64,000 nucleotides of DNA from Vitis vinifera (Eukaryota > Streptophyta > Magnoliopsida > Vitales > Vitaceae). The notes under the pieces were generated by a model that had not been told where the DNA came from, made no database searches, and worked only from the letters and a program-made list of their open reading frames with translations. This document shows positions 24,039 through 37,605 of the stretch, piece by piece. Location of the stretch: contig NC_081815.1 of the NCBI RefSeq assembly GCF_030704535.1, positions 19,180,001-19,244,000 of the forward strand. The letters are read 5' to 3'. Positions within the stretch are counted from its first letter, which is position 1; each line of letters opens with the position of its first letter. The translations under genes were made by a program, and so were the position numbers.

Positions 24039-25459
24039 ATACTTAATTAATCTATTTATGATATTAAAAACACTATGAAGAAATTATCATAAGAATTGTA
24101 TATTTTTTGCAATCAATTAAATAAGATTTTTTTATTTAATTATAAAATAATTATAATAAATTTTTTCTTTAAAATATTCTTTTAAAATTTTGTTTATATA
24201 ATGACTTTTATTTTGGTGCGTTATATTTAACAAGGGGCAAACTTGCCCCAGTGGTTGTCCACCTACTGGGTGAGCGCGTTGATCAATATTTCTCCACATA
24301 ATATTGTTTCCATAAGTTCCAATACGCAATATATCTTCTATATATCACGATATTTTCATCCATGCTCCCACCTCTATCCCAATTAATAGTATCAATTAGA
24401 ATTTTGCATAATGAATATATAGCTTAAAAATACTATTCCATAAAAAAACAAAATAAAACAAAACAGAACAAAAAAAAAAAAATGAAAAGAAAAAAATAAA
24501 TAAGTAAAGGGGTTTGTATAAATGAAATTTTAAAAAGATAAATATCTATAAATAGATTTTTTTTTTTCTCTTGCTGTTGGTACATGATATGTTTATTAGA
24601 ATGGATGACATGTTAACCCAATCTTATGATTAAATTGGAATTTTTATTATTTACATACTCCATAGAGTAAAATAGGTATTTTAAATAAATCTTACATAAA
24701 AATGGATTTTGTAATATGCTTATTCAGATTTGTGAAAGAGTAAAATATCAATGTACTATTCCCTATAAAAAAAAAATACAAAGAATATCCGAATGGATTT
24801 GTGAAAAACTAAATGTTTTTCCAGAGCAATTCACCTTAAAAAAAAAAGGAAAAAAAATTAATTTGGTAATTAGCCAAATATTTTAGAAAAGTGACAAATA
24901 AGTTATAAAAGTTGGTCCTTAATAGTTAATACAATTGTACTTTGATATATTTAATTCATCAAAATTTAATATTTTAATTGGCAAAATTAATATGTTTGTC
25001 AATACATATATCTAATTAATTGAAGGGAAATTAATGGTTAAGATGAGGTCTTTTGTAGTATATATTTGCAAAAATGATAGCCATTCCTTTTCTTTTTTAA
25101 TATTCTTTTCCTCTAATTTTTGAGTTTTTAATTATCATTAATGAACCAATTTGTTTTCAACAATAAATTCCAAAAATTTCTTCTAACAATAATTAAAATT
25201 AGAGCCTTAATATTGTACTCATACAAATGGCTGAAATTAAAATTATTTTAAAATTTTTAACAATTTTGGAAATCAATGGTCGTTTAATTTGTTTATTTTC
25301 CTCCCTTCATTATTATTATGGTATCTTCTTGGCTTCACCCAAAATAAATATGGAAAAAAATTACTTTTCTTTCCATCCAAAATTGATTTTCATAATCCAA
25401 TATTTAGAGTATTCTTTTCCTCTATATCTTTATTTCTTTTAGTGCTTGTGCTAGTTCTC
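22131..25459. other. Long AT-rich intergenic stretch
   Basis: About 3.3 kb with no supportable gene. It contains poly-A/T tracts and (TA)n runs at 23671-23703 and about 23999-24036. A small less AT-rich island at about 24233-24290 (GGGGCAAACTTGCCCCAGTG) stands out, but I cannot assign it. Confidence 0.5.
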
Positions 25460-25465
25460 TATAAA
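25460..25465 (+). promoter_or_regulatory. TATA box of the DXS gene
   Basis: TATAAA within CTCTATAAAAGCCACTCC, 90 bases before the DXS start codon. The position fits a plant core promoter with a leader of about 60 bases. Confidence 0.6.
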
Positions 25466-25549
25466 AGCCACTCCATTAATCTTCTTCTTCTTCAAATTTT
25501 GTTTACAGTCTCTTCCTTTCAATTAGGGTTTTTCCTTTTAGTGGAGAAA

Positions 25550-26823
25550 ATGGCTTCTTGTAGTGTTCTCAAAGGGAATTTCTCCCCCATGCTTCATTCT
25601 CAAGATGGGTTTTCTCTTTCGAGGTTGTCAACTTCTCTCCATTGCAAGAAGTGGAAGGTTAATTTCTTTCACTAGCTCTCATTTTCTTTCCTTCATTTTA
25701 TTCTTTACACATTTAGGATTTTGAAATATATATAATTAAGTGGATTTCGAAAAAACAAATCCCTATTATTAATAATAATAAAAAAAACCATTGAAAATGA
25801 TATTTTATTCTTGTGTTGGAAGATGCAAGTTTTTTGTACTTTCATTTTTTTTTTTTAAATTTTATAATTGTATTTTTAGGATCTTATAACATATTCGTAC
25901 ATTTCACTAATATATAGAAATATCTATATTAATAGTTTCTTTCTTTTATTTTATAAATGCATAAGATCTTTTATTAAACACACAGCATATTCATACATTT
26001 TATCAGTATATAGAAATATTTGTATTAATACTTTCTTTCTTTTTTCTTTTTTTTTTATAATTGTGTATCTAGAGTCTTATTTTATATGTACCACATATTT
26101 ATACATTTCATCTATATGTAGAAACATTTATATTAAAGAATCTTCATCTTCTTTTTAAATGTCTTGCATATTTAGACTTTAATTTATACTAAATTTATAG
26201 TAAATACACATACTATATGTTTTCCCTTTGAGTTTTTATGACAAATTTATTGAACCATGGGCTAATTTCCATCAAAGTTAACACTTCAAACCTATAATTT
26301 GGTTGACATGATAAGATATGATACATGTATCCTAATAAATCATTTGATATCATATTCAATGGGATATCCTAAGGCCTTAAATATCTATTAAGATATATTA
26401 TCTCATACTTACATTTAATTTATAAAATGAATAAAAAGATAAAATATTGCTTTTCAATGTTTTGATATTTGTTTAAAATGAAAACTATATTATATTCCAA
26501 TATTTACTATTAAAAAAATTATGAAATTTCTCCTACATTTAAAGATACTTAGAAATTATTAAATAATTTAATATTTAATATTTATTTATTTATAATATTT
26601 ATGATTAAAATATTTACAATTTATAAATAAAAAACTTATATTATATTATTCAATTTATAAAATAAAAAATTATATACTAAATAATACTATGAATTTTTTT
26701 TTATATATTTTACAATATATTTCATAACTATTTTTCTTAGTTTTTATTTTTAACTACAAATTTAATTTTTTAATAAAAAAATATTTTTCAAAATAAGTAA
26801 TATAAAAAAATTAAAAATGGATG

Positions 26824-26880
<57 letters not shown>

Positions 26881-29800
26881 TATATTACAACTTAAGATTA
26901 ACATATTTTATATAGAAAAAAAAATAGATAATATATTTAACCATTTATCCTATCATTAGACATAGAATAAAATATATTTTTCATCCCCTTTTTTATACTA
27001 TCTCTTGTTATATCCAATTAATCAAATCGTGACCTAATGGCATTAAAAATGAGAAGGAACATGAATCCAAATAAGATTTCAGATATTTCTTTTACCTCAA
27101 AACACGTACAATCTGAATTGTTCACAAGATCTAATGTGCATTCTTCTATCCTTTATTCTTGAAATCTTCAGCTGAATGTTGTAGCAAGTGCCGAAGACCA
27201 TAATGCAGATGAAGACAAGACTAATCCTGGAGCCATGAGTAGTGGTCAGCAAAAGCAAGAGAAACTGAAAGTCAAAAGGGCCCTCAATTTCTCTGGAGAA
27301 AAGCCTTCTACTTCCATCTTAGATACCATCAACCACCCAAAGCATATGAAGAATCTCTCCATTGAGGTAAACTATATAATCAAGATTACATTGATGTTTG
27401 TTCAAGCTATACTTCATATATTTTCCAAGTTTTCTCATTTACAAAATTTTAATTCTTACTTTTAGGAACTGGAGATGTTGGCTGATGAACTCCGGGAAGA
27501 GCTGGTTTATGTAGTCTCAAAGACTGGTGGGCATCTCAGTGCAAGCCTAGGAGTGGCTGAGCTCACAGTTGCCCTTCATCATGTCTTCAACACCCCAGAT
27601 GATAAGATCATTTGGGATGTTGGACATCAGGTGATCTTGGAATTTTAATTCGTATATTTTTACAGCATCTGCTTTTAATTTGTGATATTTCCAAGAACTA
27701 ATTCTCAGGAAAAATAAATTTTGTTTTATAGACTCAAATATGAAAAATGGTTTCCTTGATTCATTGTCCTTGTAGAATTATGCTCTTATGTATAATGCAA
27801 AAAATTTCGGTCTATTTTCCATGTTTCCAATCGTAGTATACCTAAAAGCGACTCAAAATTTATATGTAAAAATCATCCGGTTATTAGAACAAATTCTCAA
27901 AAAAATATTTTCTGTTGTAAACATGTTTTTAAAGCATAGAAATCATTTGCTTGAGTGAATTTCTTCTGTTGCAGGCATATCCGCATAAGATATTGACTGC
28001 CAGGAGATCAAGAATGCATACCATTCGACAGACTAGTGGGCTTGCTGGCTTCCCCAAGAGGGACGAGAGTGTGCATGATGCCTTTGGAGCTGGCCATAGC
28101 TCTACCAGCATTTCAGCTGGCTTAGGTACAGACCTTTTTATCATAAAGTCTTAGCCATGGACCTTTGCTCTTATCTCTCTTACCAAGTTCGCCACTTGGC
28201 AAGAATACATTCATATCACTTGAAAATTTCAGAATTTAATCAGACAACAAGTCTAAGCATAAACCTTGTAGATTTATCAGTCCCTATATATATAGGAAAA
28301 TGTTATGGTACCGTAGCATGATACCTACAGAATAGAAATCTAAACTGTTCAACATGTGTGCTGAAATCTAAGACATTGAATGAGATTACAAATGAATGAG
28401 ACTAAGGTAAAAGGGTAAAAATAAATGAGACTGGTACAAATAACAAGATTTAAAAATATGTACGTGGCACGGACTAATTAATCATGCAATTTGTTTTCTT
28501 TCTCTTTCAATGCCTTTCAGGGATGGCAGTTGCTAGAGACTTGTTAAGGAAGAACAACCATGTGATTGCGGTGATCGGGGATGGAGCCATGACAGCAGGA
28601 CAGGCATATGAGGCAATGAACAATGCAGGTTATCTCGATTCAAACCTTATCATCATCCTCAATGACAACAATCAAGTCTCTCTGCCCACTGCCACCGCTG
28701 ACGGCCCTGCTCCTCCCGTTGGAGCTCTAAGCAAAGCCCTAAAGAGGCTTCAGTCCAGTAGAAAATTTCAGCAGCTCCATCAAACCGCAAAGGTAAACCT
28801 ATGATCATTAGCTTATTCTTCATTAACTAAACATTCATGAATTTTATTGATCATCTCCATTTATATATTCATAAAATAGGCCATCACCGAGCGAGTTGGA
28901 GGCCAGGCCCATGAAATTGCTGCCAAAGTAGACTTGTACCTGAGAGGGATGATCAATGGGTTAGGAGCCTGCTTCTTTGAAGAGCTTGGATTGCACTATA
29001 TTGGTCCAGTGGATGGCCATAATATGGAAGAACTTGTCCATATATTGAAGGTGGTTAAGGCCATTCCTGGGCAGGGAGCTGTTCTAATCCATATTGTTAC
29101 TGAGAAAGGAAAAGGATATGCTCCTGCTGAAGCTGCCCCTGATAAGATGCATGGTGAAGTGTCTTGAAAACTTCTGCTATACTTCCTCATTATTATTTAG
29201 ACATGTTATCATTTGGCTTAACACTTCATCTTCTATCTGTAGGCGTCGTTAAATTCGATCCCCATTCAGGAAAACAGTTGAAGTCGAAATCGAGCACACT
29301 CTCATACACCCAATACTTTGCAGAGTCTTTGATTGCAGAAGCAGAAAGAGATGACAAGATTGTAGCAATCCATGCTGCAATGGGGGGAGGCACTGGACTT
29401 AATCTATTCCAGAAACGCTTCCCCAATAGATGCTTTGATGTTGGGATTGCAGAGCAACATGCTGTCACCTTTGCTGCTGGTCTAGCTACTGAAGGCCTCA
29501 AGCCTTTTTGTGCTATTTATTCTTCTTTTCTGCAAAGAGCTTTTGATCAGGTAGTTCATGATGTGGATCTTCAAAAGCTTCCAGTGAGATTTGCAATGGA
29601 CAGGGCTGGCCTTGTTGGTGCGGATGGTCCGACCCATTGCGGGGCCTTTGACACTACTTTCATGGCTTGTTTACCTAACATGGTGGTCATGGCCCCTTCG
29701 TGTGAACGCGAGCTCATGAACATGGTGGCCACAGCTGCAGCCATTGACGACAGACCCAGTTGCTTTAGGTACCCTAGAGGAAACGGCATTGGTTCTATTA

Positions 29801-30442
29801 TCCCTCCCTTCAACAAAGGGACACCTTTAGAGGTAATTACCAGGACTTTAGCCTAAATAAACATTTGTATGGGAATATCTTTTAAAACAAATTGAATGTA
29901 GGTTGGTAAGGGAAGGGTGCTGGAGGAGGGAACCAGGGTGGCTATACTGGGCTATGGCACAATTGTACAAAGCTGTGTGGCAGCATCACATCTACTTCAA
30001 AGGTTCGGCATATCAGCAACAGTGGTCGATGCACGATTCTGCAAGCCTCTTGATGGAGATTTGATCAGGCAGCTGGCTCGAGAGCATGAGGTCCTCCTCA
30101 CTGTTGAAGAAGGATCCATTGGAGGTTTTGGCTCTCACGTCTCCCATTTCTTGGCCTTGAATGGATTGCTGGATGGAACTCTTAAGGTCTGCAACTATTA
30201 CCATTTTATATTTTTTTTAAATAGAAAAGGGGTATATCCAAACAACACCTTAATTAATATTTTTAATGTCGTCCTTATTGGTGCAGTGGAGGGCTATGAT
30301 GCTACCCGATAGATACATCGATCATGGATCACAGAGGGAGCAGATTGAGGAGGCTGGGCTGACCTCGAAGCACATTGCGGCCACAGTTTTAGCTTTAATA
30401 GGTGAAAACAAGGATGCCCTTCACCAACTCAAATTAAAATAG
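25550..30442 (+). CDS. DXS: 1-deoxy-D-xylulose-5-phosphate synthase (nine exons)
   Basis: Plastid, thiamine-diphosphate-dependent enzyme that condenses pyruvate with glyceraldehyde 3-phosphate to DXP, the first step of the MEP isoprenoid pathway. Exons: 25550-25657, 27172-27366, 27466-27630, 27975-28125, 28521-28792, 28880-29153, 29243-29832, 29902-30186 and 30287-30442. All introns have GT-AG ends and the exons join to 731 aa. The first 60 or so residues are serine- and lysine-rich and look like a transit peptide. Key sites: H124 in KTGGHLSAS, the ThDP/Mg motif GDGAMTAGQ from 226 with NDN near 255, the catalytic Glu E459 in IAEQHAVT, and [13 protein letters not shown] in the pyrimidine-binding domain. 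The C-terminal transketolase domain ends at LHQLKLK. The GHLSAS form and [11 protein letters not shown] stretch suggest the divergent plant clade (often called type III) rather than DXS1; that placement is from memory. Intron 1 is 1.5 kb and holds a (TA)n run. Confidence 0.96.
26827..26878. repeat. (TA)n microsatellite in DXS intron 1
   Basis: An uninterrupted AT dinucleotide run of about 52 bases, likely polymorphic in length. Confidence 0.9.
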
Positions 30443-31700
30443 AAATTCATGTAAGTTTCAAATAATTAGACTAATGTTTCCGCTTCTAAATGTATTACCA
30501 AATTTCTATCATTGGAATTCTTCTAAACCCGAGACCATTAACCAAACCATGCACACACAAGTAAAAAAATAAAGAAAAAAGATAAGATTTTTAACGAGGG
30601 TTGACAATCAATATGAGTCTTACATCCATCAAGTATACCAGCATTCAAGAATTTACTAATAAAAAAAACGAGAAGAGTTACAATGATGAAACTCTCAAAA
30701 AACATCTTTCAATTATAACCACATTCTCTAAAAAATAAAAAAGATTAAAAACCAACAGGCACATAAAGACAAATGCTTTTTTACATGGAAAACCTCCACA
30801 CAATATGAGGAGATAAAAAAAACCATGAGGTCAAAGACCTCAAATCTACAATTAATCCACTATATGATAATGTAGTACACAATTTTACCTGACATACACT
30901 ACCTTAAGACTCACTCTCCAGTATCTATACGACATTCCTACATTCATGAAGCAACACCTCATGTGCTCCCAATGGATCTCATATAAATACGGGATGTAGA
31001 TCTCCTTCACAACCCAATAGAAATACAATAACCTTTTTGAGAGCTTCAGGAATGAGAAGACAAACTAGGTTTTTCAAAATGTTTGCATCAAATCAAAAAC
31101 CTTTTTGGGTAAGGTATTTATAGGATACAAATACCTAATGGACTCAAATTAGAATTTCCAAAATAAATTCAATTATAATTGTAAAATAAATATTTTCAAA
31201 ATGAATTTAAATACGTTGTAAAATAAATCCAATTACAAATGTAAAATAAATTGAGGTACAATTGTAAAATTAATCCAATTGTGCAAAATTAGAATTTTCC
31301 CACAAGTGCTTGAGTGTCTTTAAAAGCTTTTAAAAATATTTTTGCTTAGTTTAAAAAACCTTTAGTTCACTATAAACCTTATATAAATTCTATTAACCTT
31401 TCTCAGACATTTTTTATACTTTCTCATGTCATCTCGGTTGATGACGCAACGATCTTGAGTCTTCAATGAAGAGTAAGATATATAATCTAGAAAAGTCTTA
31501 TGCTAAAATGAATGGAACTACATTGTTAACTTAAATTACATAACCTAATGTACCAACAAACTAAAATACAAATGAGAAAAAAAAAATGTTTTCATTGAAA
31601 AAGACTATGTGAAAGACAATGACTATCAAGAGGATTCTTTAACAAATATTTATATTTCAAGCATATATTCTCTAATTAAAAGTTATCCTATGCAAACAAA
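30443..31700. other. DXS 3' flank and unassigned repeat-like DNA
   Basis: The DXS 3' untranslated region is presumably within the first 150 bases. From about 30.78 kb (TTTTTACATGGAAAACCTCC) the sequence has the look of an old retroelement flank. No LTR pair or coding motif was found until the copia relic at 31.7 kb. Confidence 0.35.
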
Positions 31701-32628
31701 AATAGGGCATGAGTCTAAATCACAAGGACTTGATCCCAAAACGTTCCCATATTATGTTTATACATCTAAAAGATTATGAAGTCATGATAGATATCAAAAT
31801 TACCAATGAAGGTTTAGTTAACTTTTGTCTATTTCCAAATTGTGATTCGATTTTGTATGAAGAAGTAGCAAGTGATGAAAAATGGATTCAAGTAATGAAT
31901 GAAGAAATTCAATTGATAGAGAATAACAACATAAGGGAACTAACCACTTTACCAGTCAAAAAGAAATGGGTGTTAAATTAGTTTATAAGACAAAATATAA
32001 ACCTGATGGTAAAGTTAATCGATTTAAGACAAGATTGGTTGCAAAAGGATATAAACATAAGCCACATATTGATTATTTTGAATTTTTTGCACCAATTACT
32101 AGACCAAACACCATTCACATGATAATTACAGTTGTAACACAAGAAAAGTAAAAAATTCACCAAATGGATGTAAAATAATTTTTTTCTTAATGGTGTACTT
32201 GAATAATAGATTTTTGTTGAACAACCACCATGATATATTAAGGAAGGACAAGAAAAATAAATTTATAAACTCAAAAATCCATTGTATAGGTTAAAGTAAG
32301 TATCATGTGCTTGGTACACACTATTTATGTTTATTTATTATAACATAGACTTCAAAATTATTCCTTTTAAGAACACACTATACATCAAGTCAAATTATAA
32401 TGGTGATGTAATTGTTGTACGTCTCTATGTGAATAATTTAATTTTTATAGGAAATTGTTAACATATATTTGAAGATTTTAGGAAAGCAATGACACAACAA
32501 TTTGAGGTGACAAATTAAAGATAAATATCCTATTTTCTTGGAATTGAATTCCAACAAATAGATAATGGTTTCTTCAAGGTCGCAAAAGAAATATGTCATA
32601 GACATTCTAAAGCGATTCAAGATCGAAT

Positions 32629-33064
32629 TGTGGAATTTGGTAGTCCAAAAATTGATTGGCCAAGTAAGCAAAGTTAGTTGATTAACTAATTGAAAGCATA
32701 CATGTTTTGCTTAGTTTTTTCCATGTACTTGTATAAAAGTGTGAAAAAAAAAAAACAGAAGTGTGTGAGTTTTCTTAATTAGAGAACATGTGTGAGAGGA
32801 TTTTAGAGTGTGAGTCTTCTTCATTGTATTGTAGGGAGAGCTTGAAAATTCTTAGAGATTCTTAAGGGTGTAAAATGGTTCAATCTTAGTGGATTTTTGG
32901 AGGTGATCTTGATCCGTGGATGTAGGATTCAAATCTTAGATCTGAATCACGTAAATTCTGCTTGTTTCGCTCTGTTTTTTCTGATTTATGATATTGTTTT
33001 TCTTTGTCTTCTTAAATTGGTGCTCGATCTCAATTTATTGAGGAACTTGGATAAAACCTCAACA
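32629..33064 (+). repeat. 5' LTR of the nested copia element
   Basis: 436 bp, TG...CA ends, with a plausible TATAAAAG box (near 32734) for element transcription. It aligns end to end with 37171-37605. Confidence 0.9.
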
Positions 33065-36000
33065 TCTGGTATCATAGCCAAATCAAGAACAGGGAAAGAA
33101 GAATGTCGACTACAAAGTATGATATTGAGAATTTCAATGGTAGAAATGACTTCGGGTTATGGAAGATGAAGATGGAGGCCATCTTGATTCAACAGGGCAT
33201 TACTTTACTGTCTGATAAAGTACTTCCAGAAAGCATGATTGAAAAGGAAAGGCAAGAAGTTCAAAGAAAGGCTTACAGCTCGATCATATTAAGTCTTTCT
33301 GATCAAGTTATGAGAAAAGTATCTCATGAGAAAACTATTGTTGGGGTTTAGAAAAAGCTGGTAGAACTGTACAGAACCCAAGCTTTTCCAAATTGCATTT
33401 ATCTAAAGGAACATTTATATGGTTTCAAGATTGAAGAATCCAGGCCAATTGATGATGCCTTAGATGAGTTTAATAAATTGGTGTTGGATTTAGAGAGTTT
33501 AGATATCAAGGTGGAGGATGAAGATAAGGCAATCATTCTCTTAAACTCTCTACCTAAATCTTAGAAGCACTTTAAAGAAACCTTAAAATGTGGCAGAGAT
33601 GCCATTACATTTTATGATGTTCAGAATGCCTTGAATGCTAAGGTGTTGGATATGAAGTCTTCTAACAAAACTAATAGTGGTGAAAGTTTAATTGCCAGAG
33701 GAAGACCTCAGAATAAAAATAACAATGGAAAATGAGGAAAATTTGGTTCAAGATCAAAGTCCAAAGATAAGAAATATTATAGGGATGTCAAGTGCCATCA
33801 TTGCAACAAGATGGGACATATAAGAAGAATATGTCTAGATAGACAAGAAGAAGAAAATACTCAAGCACAAGGAAGTGTTGCCATTATAGATGATGGTTAT
33901 GACGGTGTAGAGGTACTCACTGTTACATTGAATTAAAATCATGAAGAATGGGTCTTGGACTCGGGTTGCACCTAGCATATGTGTCTAAGAAGAGATTGGT
34001 TTTCATCCTATCTAGAAGTTAATGGTGGAAAGGTGTTGCTAGGAAACAACATCAGTTGTAGTGTGGTTGGAATTGGCACGGTGGCTATTAACATGTTTGA
34101 TGGAATGACAAGAACTCTCAAAGAAGTTAGGCATGTACTAGACCTGAAGAGAAATCTAATATCTCTTGGAACTTTGGACGAATCAGGTTATAGCTTCAAA
34201 GCATAAAATAGGAAATTAACCATTTCAAAATGTGTCATGGTTGTCATGAAGGGTCAGAAGAGAAATGGGTTGTATATCCTAGAAGGTCACACATTGAAAG
34301 GTTTAGTGGGATCGGTGTTAAGAACTGAAACTGATAAAACAATTCTTTGGCATATAAGACTTGATCACTTAAGTGATCGAGGTCTAAAAGAATTGCACAA
34401 GCAGGGCCTATTGTGTGGGGATAGCATCAACAAGATTGATTTTTGTCAATATTGTATTCTTGGCAAGCAACACAGGTTAGCATTCAAGTTGCAATACACA
34501 AGTCAAAGGATGTATTGGAATATGTACATTCAGATTTATGGGGGCTTGCAAGAGTCTCTACTCATGGGGGAAATAAGTACTTTCTATCCTTGATTGATGA
34601 TTACTCTAGAAAAGTTTGGCTATACTTGTTAAAAACTAAAGATGAACATACTGTCTTAACAAAGGTTAAGGAGTGGAAGGCTTTAGTTGAAAATCAAACT
34701 AATAAAAGAGTAAAAGTGTTAAGGAAGGATAATGGGCTAGAGTTTTGCAATGAGGAATTTGAAATGTTTTGTAAAAATCAAGGTATTTTAAGACACAAAA
34801 CAGTAAGGAATACACCTTAACAAAATGGCCTAGCAGAGATGATGAATAGGACATTGTTAGATAGAGTCATGTGTATATTGTATAGTTCTGGCATATATAA
34901 ACATTTTTGGGTTGAAACTGTAATGACAACTTGCTTTTTAGTAAATAGAACTCCATCTAGTGCAATAGACTTTAAAACTCCAGAAGAGTTTTGGTCTGGA
35001 AAGCCTTCTAACTATGATCACCTTAGAATCTTTGGGTGCACAGCTAATGTTCACCAAAGTGAAGGAAAATTAGAACCAAGGTTAATAAAATGTATCTTCT
35101 TAGGTTATCCAGAGGGTGTTAAAGGTTATAGGTTATGAAATAAGGAATCTCCGGGTATTAAAATAATAATAAGTCGTGATGTTGTGTTTAATGAAAATGA
35201 AATGCTTTCTATGAGGACTAACACTGCAGGTACAAAGGAAGATTCTGAAAATAGGAGTCTAACACTTGAAAAAGACCATTTTGAGTTTGAGGTGGAGTTA
35301 TCATCTCAAGATGGTCATGATCAACAAAAATGATTTAGCACATGATGGCCTAGAGACAGAAGATACTAAGGTGATAGGTTCAAATGTTGAAGGTGGTGTA
35401 ATAACCAACTCACAAGAAGCCAGTCTTGATTATCTCTTGTCAAGGGATAAGGCTAAGAGGAACATAAAACCCCTAGATAGGTTTGGTTTTGTAGATTTGA
35501 TTACCTATGCTCTATTGACTGCTATGGAGTATGAAGAGAGTGAGCCACTCTCTTACCAAGAAGCTATAAACAACAATGAATCGATGAAATGACTCACAAC
35601 AATGACTGAAGAATTTGAATCCTTATAGAAAAATCAAACCTAGGTGCTTGTAGAAAGAAAGCCAAATCAAAAAGTGGTAAGTTGTAAATGGATATTCAAG
35701 CGAAAACAGGGTGCCACTAAGAATGAACCCATAAGGTTCAAAGCTAGATTAGTGGCTCAAGGGTATACTCAGAGAGAGGGCATTGACTACACCAAAGTAT
35801 TCTCTCCAGTGGTGAAACATACCTCAATTAGAGTATTGATGTCCATTGTAGCTCAATTTGATTGGGAATTGGAGCAACTAGATGTTAAAACTGTCTTTTT
35901 TACATGGAGACTTAGAAGAAAAAAAATCTAATGACTCAACTTGAAGGTTTTAAAGAGCCAGAAAAGGAACATCTAGTGTGTTTACTTAAAAAATCCTTAT

Positions 36001-37170
36001 ATTGATTGAAACAATCCCCAAGACAATGGTATAAAAGGTTTGACACCTTTATACTAAAGATTGGTTTCAAAATGAGCAGTTATGATGGTTGTTTCTATTA
36101 TAAGAAGTTACAAGGAAGTCTGATGATATTTCTTCTAATATATGTCGATGATATGTTATTGGCTTGCAAAGATAAGTCACAAATTCAAGAGGTGAAGAGG
36201 ATTCTAAAGTCAGAATTTGATATGATGGATCTTGGGAATGCAAGAAGAATACTCGGCATGGAAATTGTAAGAAACATAAAGGATCGTACTTTATTCTTAT
36301 CACAAAATGGCTACTTAGAAAAGGTTTTGAAAAGGTTTTCCATGGAGAATTCAAAACCTGTAAGTATACCATTAGCAGGACATCTCAGATTGTCAATGAC
36401 ACAATTTCCTCAATCTGAAGTTGAAATGAAAGAGATGAATTTTGTTCCATATGCTAATGTTATAGGGTCACTCATGTATGCAATGGTGTGCTCACGACCA
36501 AATATTGTTCATTCAATAAGTGTTTTGAGCAGGTTTATGGCTAACCTAGGTAGAAAACATTGGAATGGAGTTAAATGGTTGCTAAGATATGTAAGAGGAT
36601 CTTTTGGTGTAGGATTGAAGTTTGGATATTCTAAAGAGGGTGTTGGTATCACAGGTTATGTGGATTCAGATTTGCAGAGGATCTTGATAAGAGAAGGTCA
36701 ACTACAAGTTATATTTTCACCTTATTTGGAGGACTTGTTAGCTGGAAGTCACAACTACAATCGATAGTGGCACTTTCAACAACCGAAGCTGAATATATAG
36801 CAATTACTGAGGCCATGAAAGAAGTTATTTGGTTGCAAGGACTTGTTAAGAGCTTGGAGTGCTGAATAGTGTAGTGGAAATATTTTTAGACAGTTAGAGT
36901 GCAATTCAGTTGCGTAAAAATCAAGTGTTTCATGAAAGGACCAAACATGTCGATGTTAGATATCACTTCATTAGAGAAAATGTAAGCTCAAGAGCAGTGA
37001 AGATGGAGAAGATTTCCACAGTTGATAATCTAACCGACATGGCAACTAAAGTTCTACCAGTAAGCAAATTCAGGTATTACCTGGATTTGGTCCAAGTAAT
37101 GTGCAACTACTATTTAAGTCAAATCTTCATCCGAAGAATCCAAATTCAATTTTTGAACCAAGGTGGAGAA

Positions 37171-37605
37171 TGTGGAATTTGGTGGTCCAAAAATTAATTA
37201 GCCACATAAGCAAAGTTAGTTGATTAACTAACTGAAAGCATACCTGTTTTGCTTAGTTTTTTCATGTACTTGTATAAAAGTGTGACGAAAAAAAAACAGA
37301 GGGGTGTGAGTTTTCTGAATTACAAAACAGGTGTGAGAGGATTTCAAAGTGTGAGTCTTGTTCATTGTACTGTAGAAAGAGTTTGAAAAATCTCAAAGAT
37401 TCTTGAAGGTGTAAAATGGTTCAATCTTAGTGGATTTTTGGAGATGATCTTGATCCATGGATGTAGGATTCAAATCTTGGATCCGAATCACATAAATTTT
37501 GGTTGTTTTGCTCTGTTTTTTCTGACTTCTGGTATTGTTTTTCTTTGTTTTCTTAAATTGGTGTTCGATCTCAATTTATTGAGGAACTTGGATAAAACCT
37601 CAACA
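37171..37605 (+). repeat. 3' LTR of the nested copia element
   Basis: 435 bp, aligned over its full length with 32629-33064 but with several dozen differences scattered along it. Confidence 0.9.

Larger units (their letters stand above)
32629..37605 (+). mobile_element. Ty1/copia LTR retrotransposon nested in an older copia relic
   Basis: Fossil element of about 4,977 bp, plus orientation. LTRs at 32629-33064 and 37171-37605 begin TGTGG and end CAACA. A primer site TGGTATCATAGCC follows the 5' LTR by one base or two, and a purine tract AAGGTGGAGAA precedes the 3' LTR. Parts in order: gag (about 33.1-33.85 kb, with a zinc-knuckle CHHCNKMGHIRR stretch), protease region (about 33.95 kb), GAG-pre-integrase and integrase (about 34.3-35.1 kb), reverse transcriptase with YVDD (about 35.6-36.4 kb) and RNase H (about 36.6-37.1 kb). 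The LTRs differ at roughly 9-10% of positions by eye, so it is much older than the element at 9398. It carries around ten or more breaks. No perfect target duplication is seen. Confidence 0.93.

Noticed and set aside
24132-24329. 65-codon minus-strand frame including the GGGGCAAACTTGCCCC island
   Set aside because: No motif or homologous pattern recognised, and the AT-rich setting favours chance.
26827-26878. Regular repeat considered as an array with spacers
   Set aside because: Plain TA dinucleotide microsatellite; no repeat-spacer design, and this is a plant genome.
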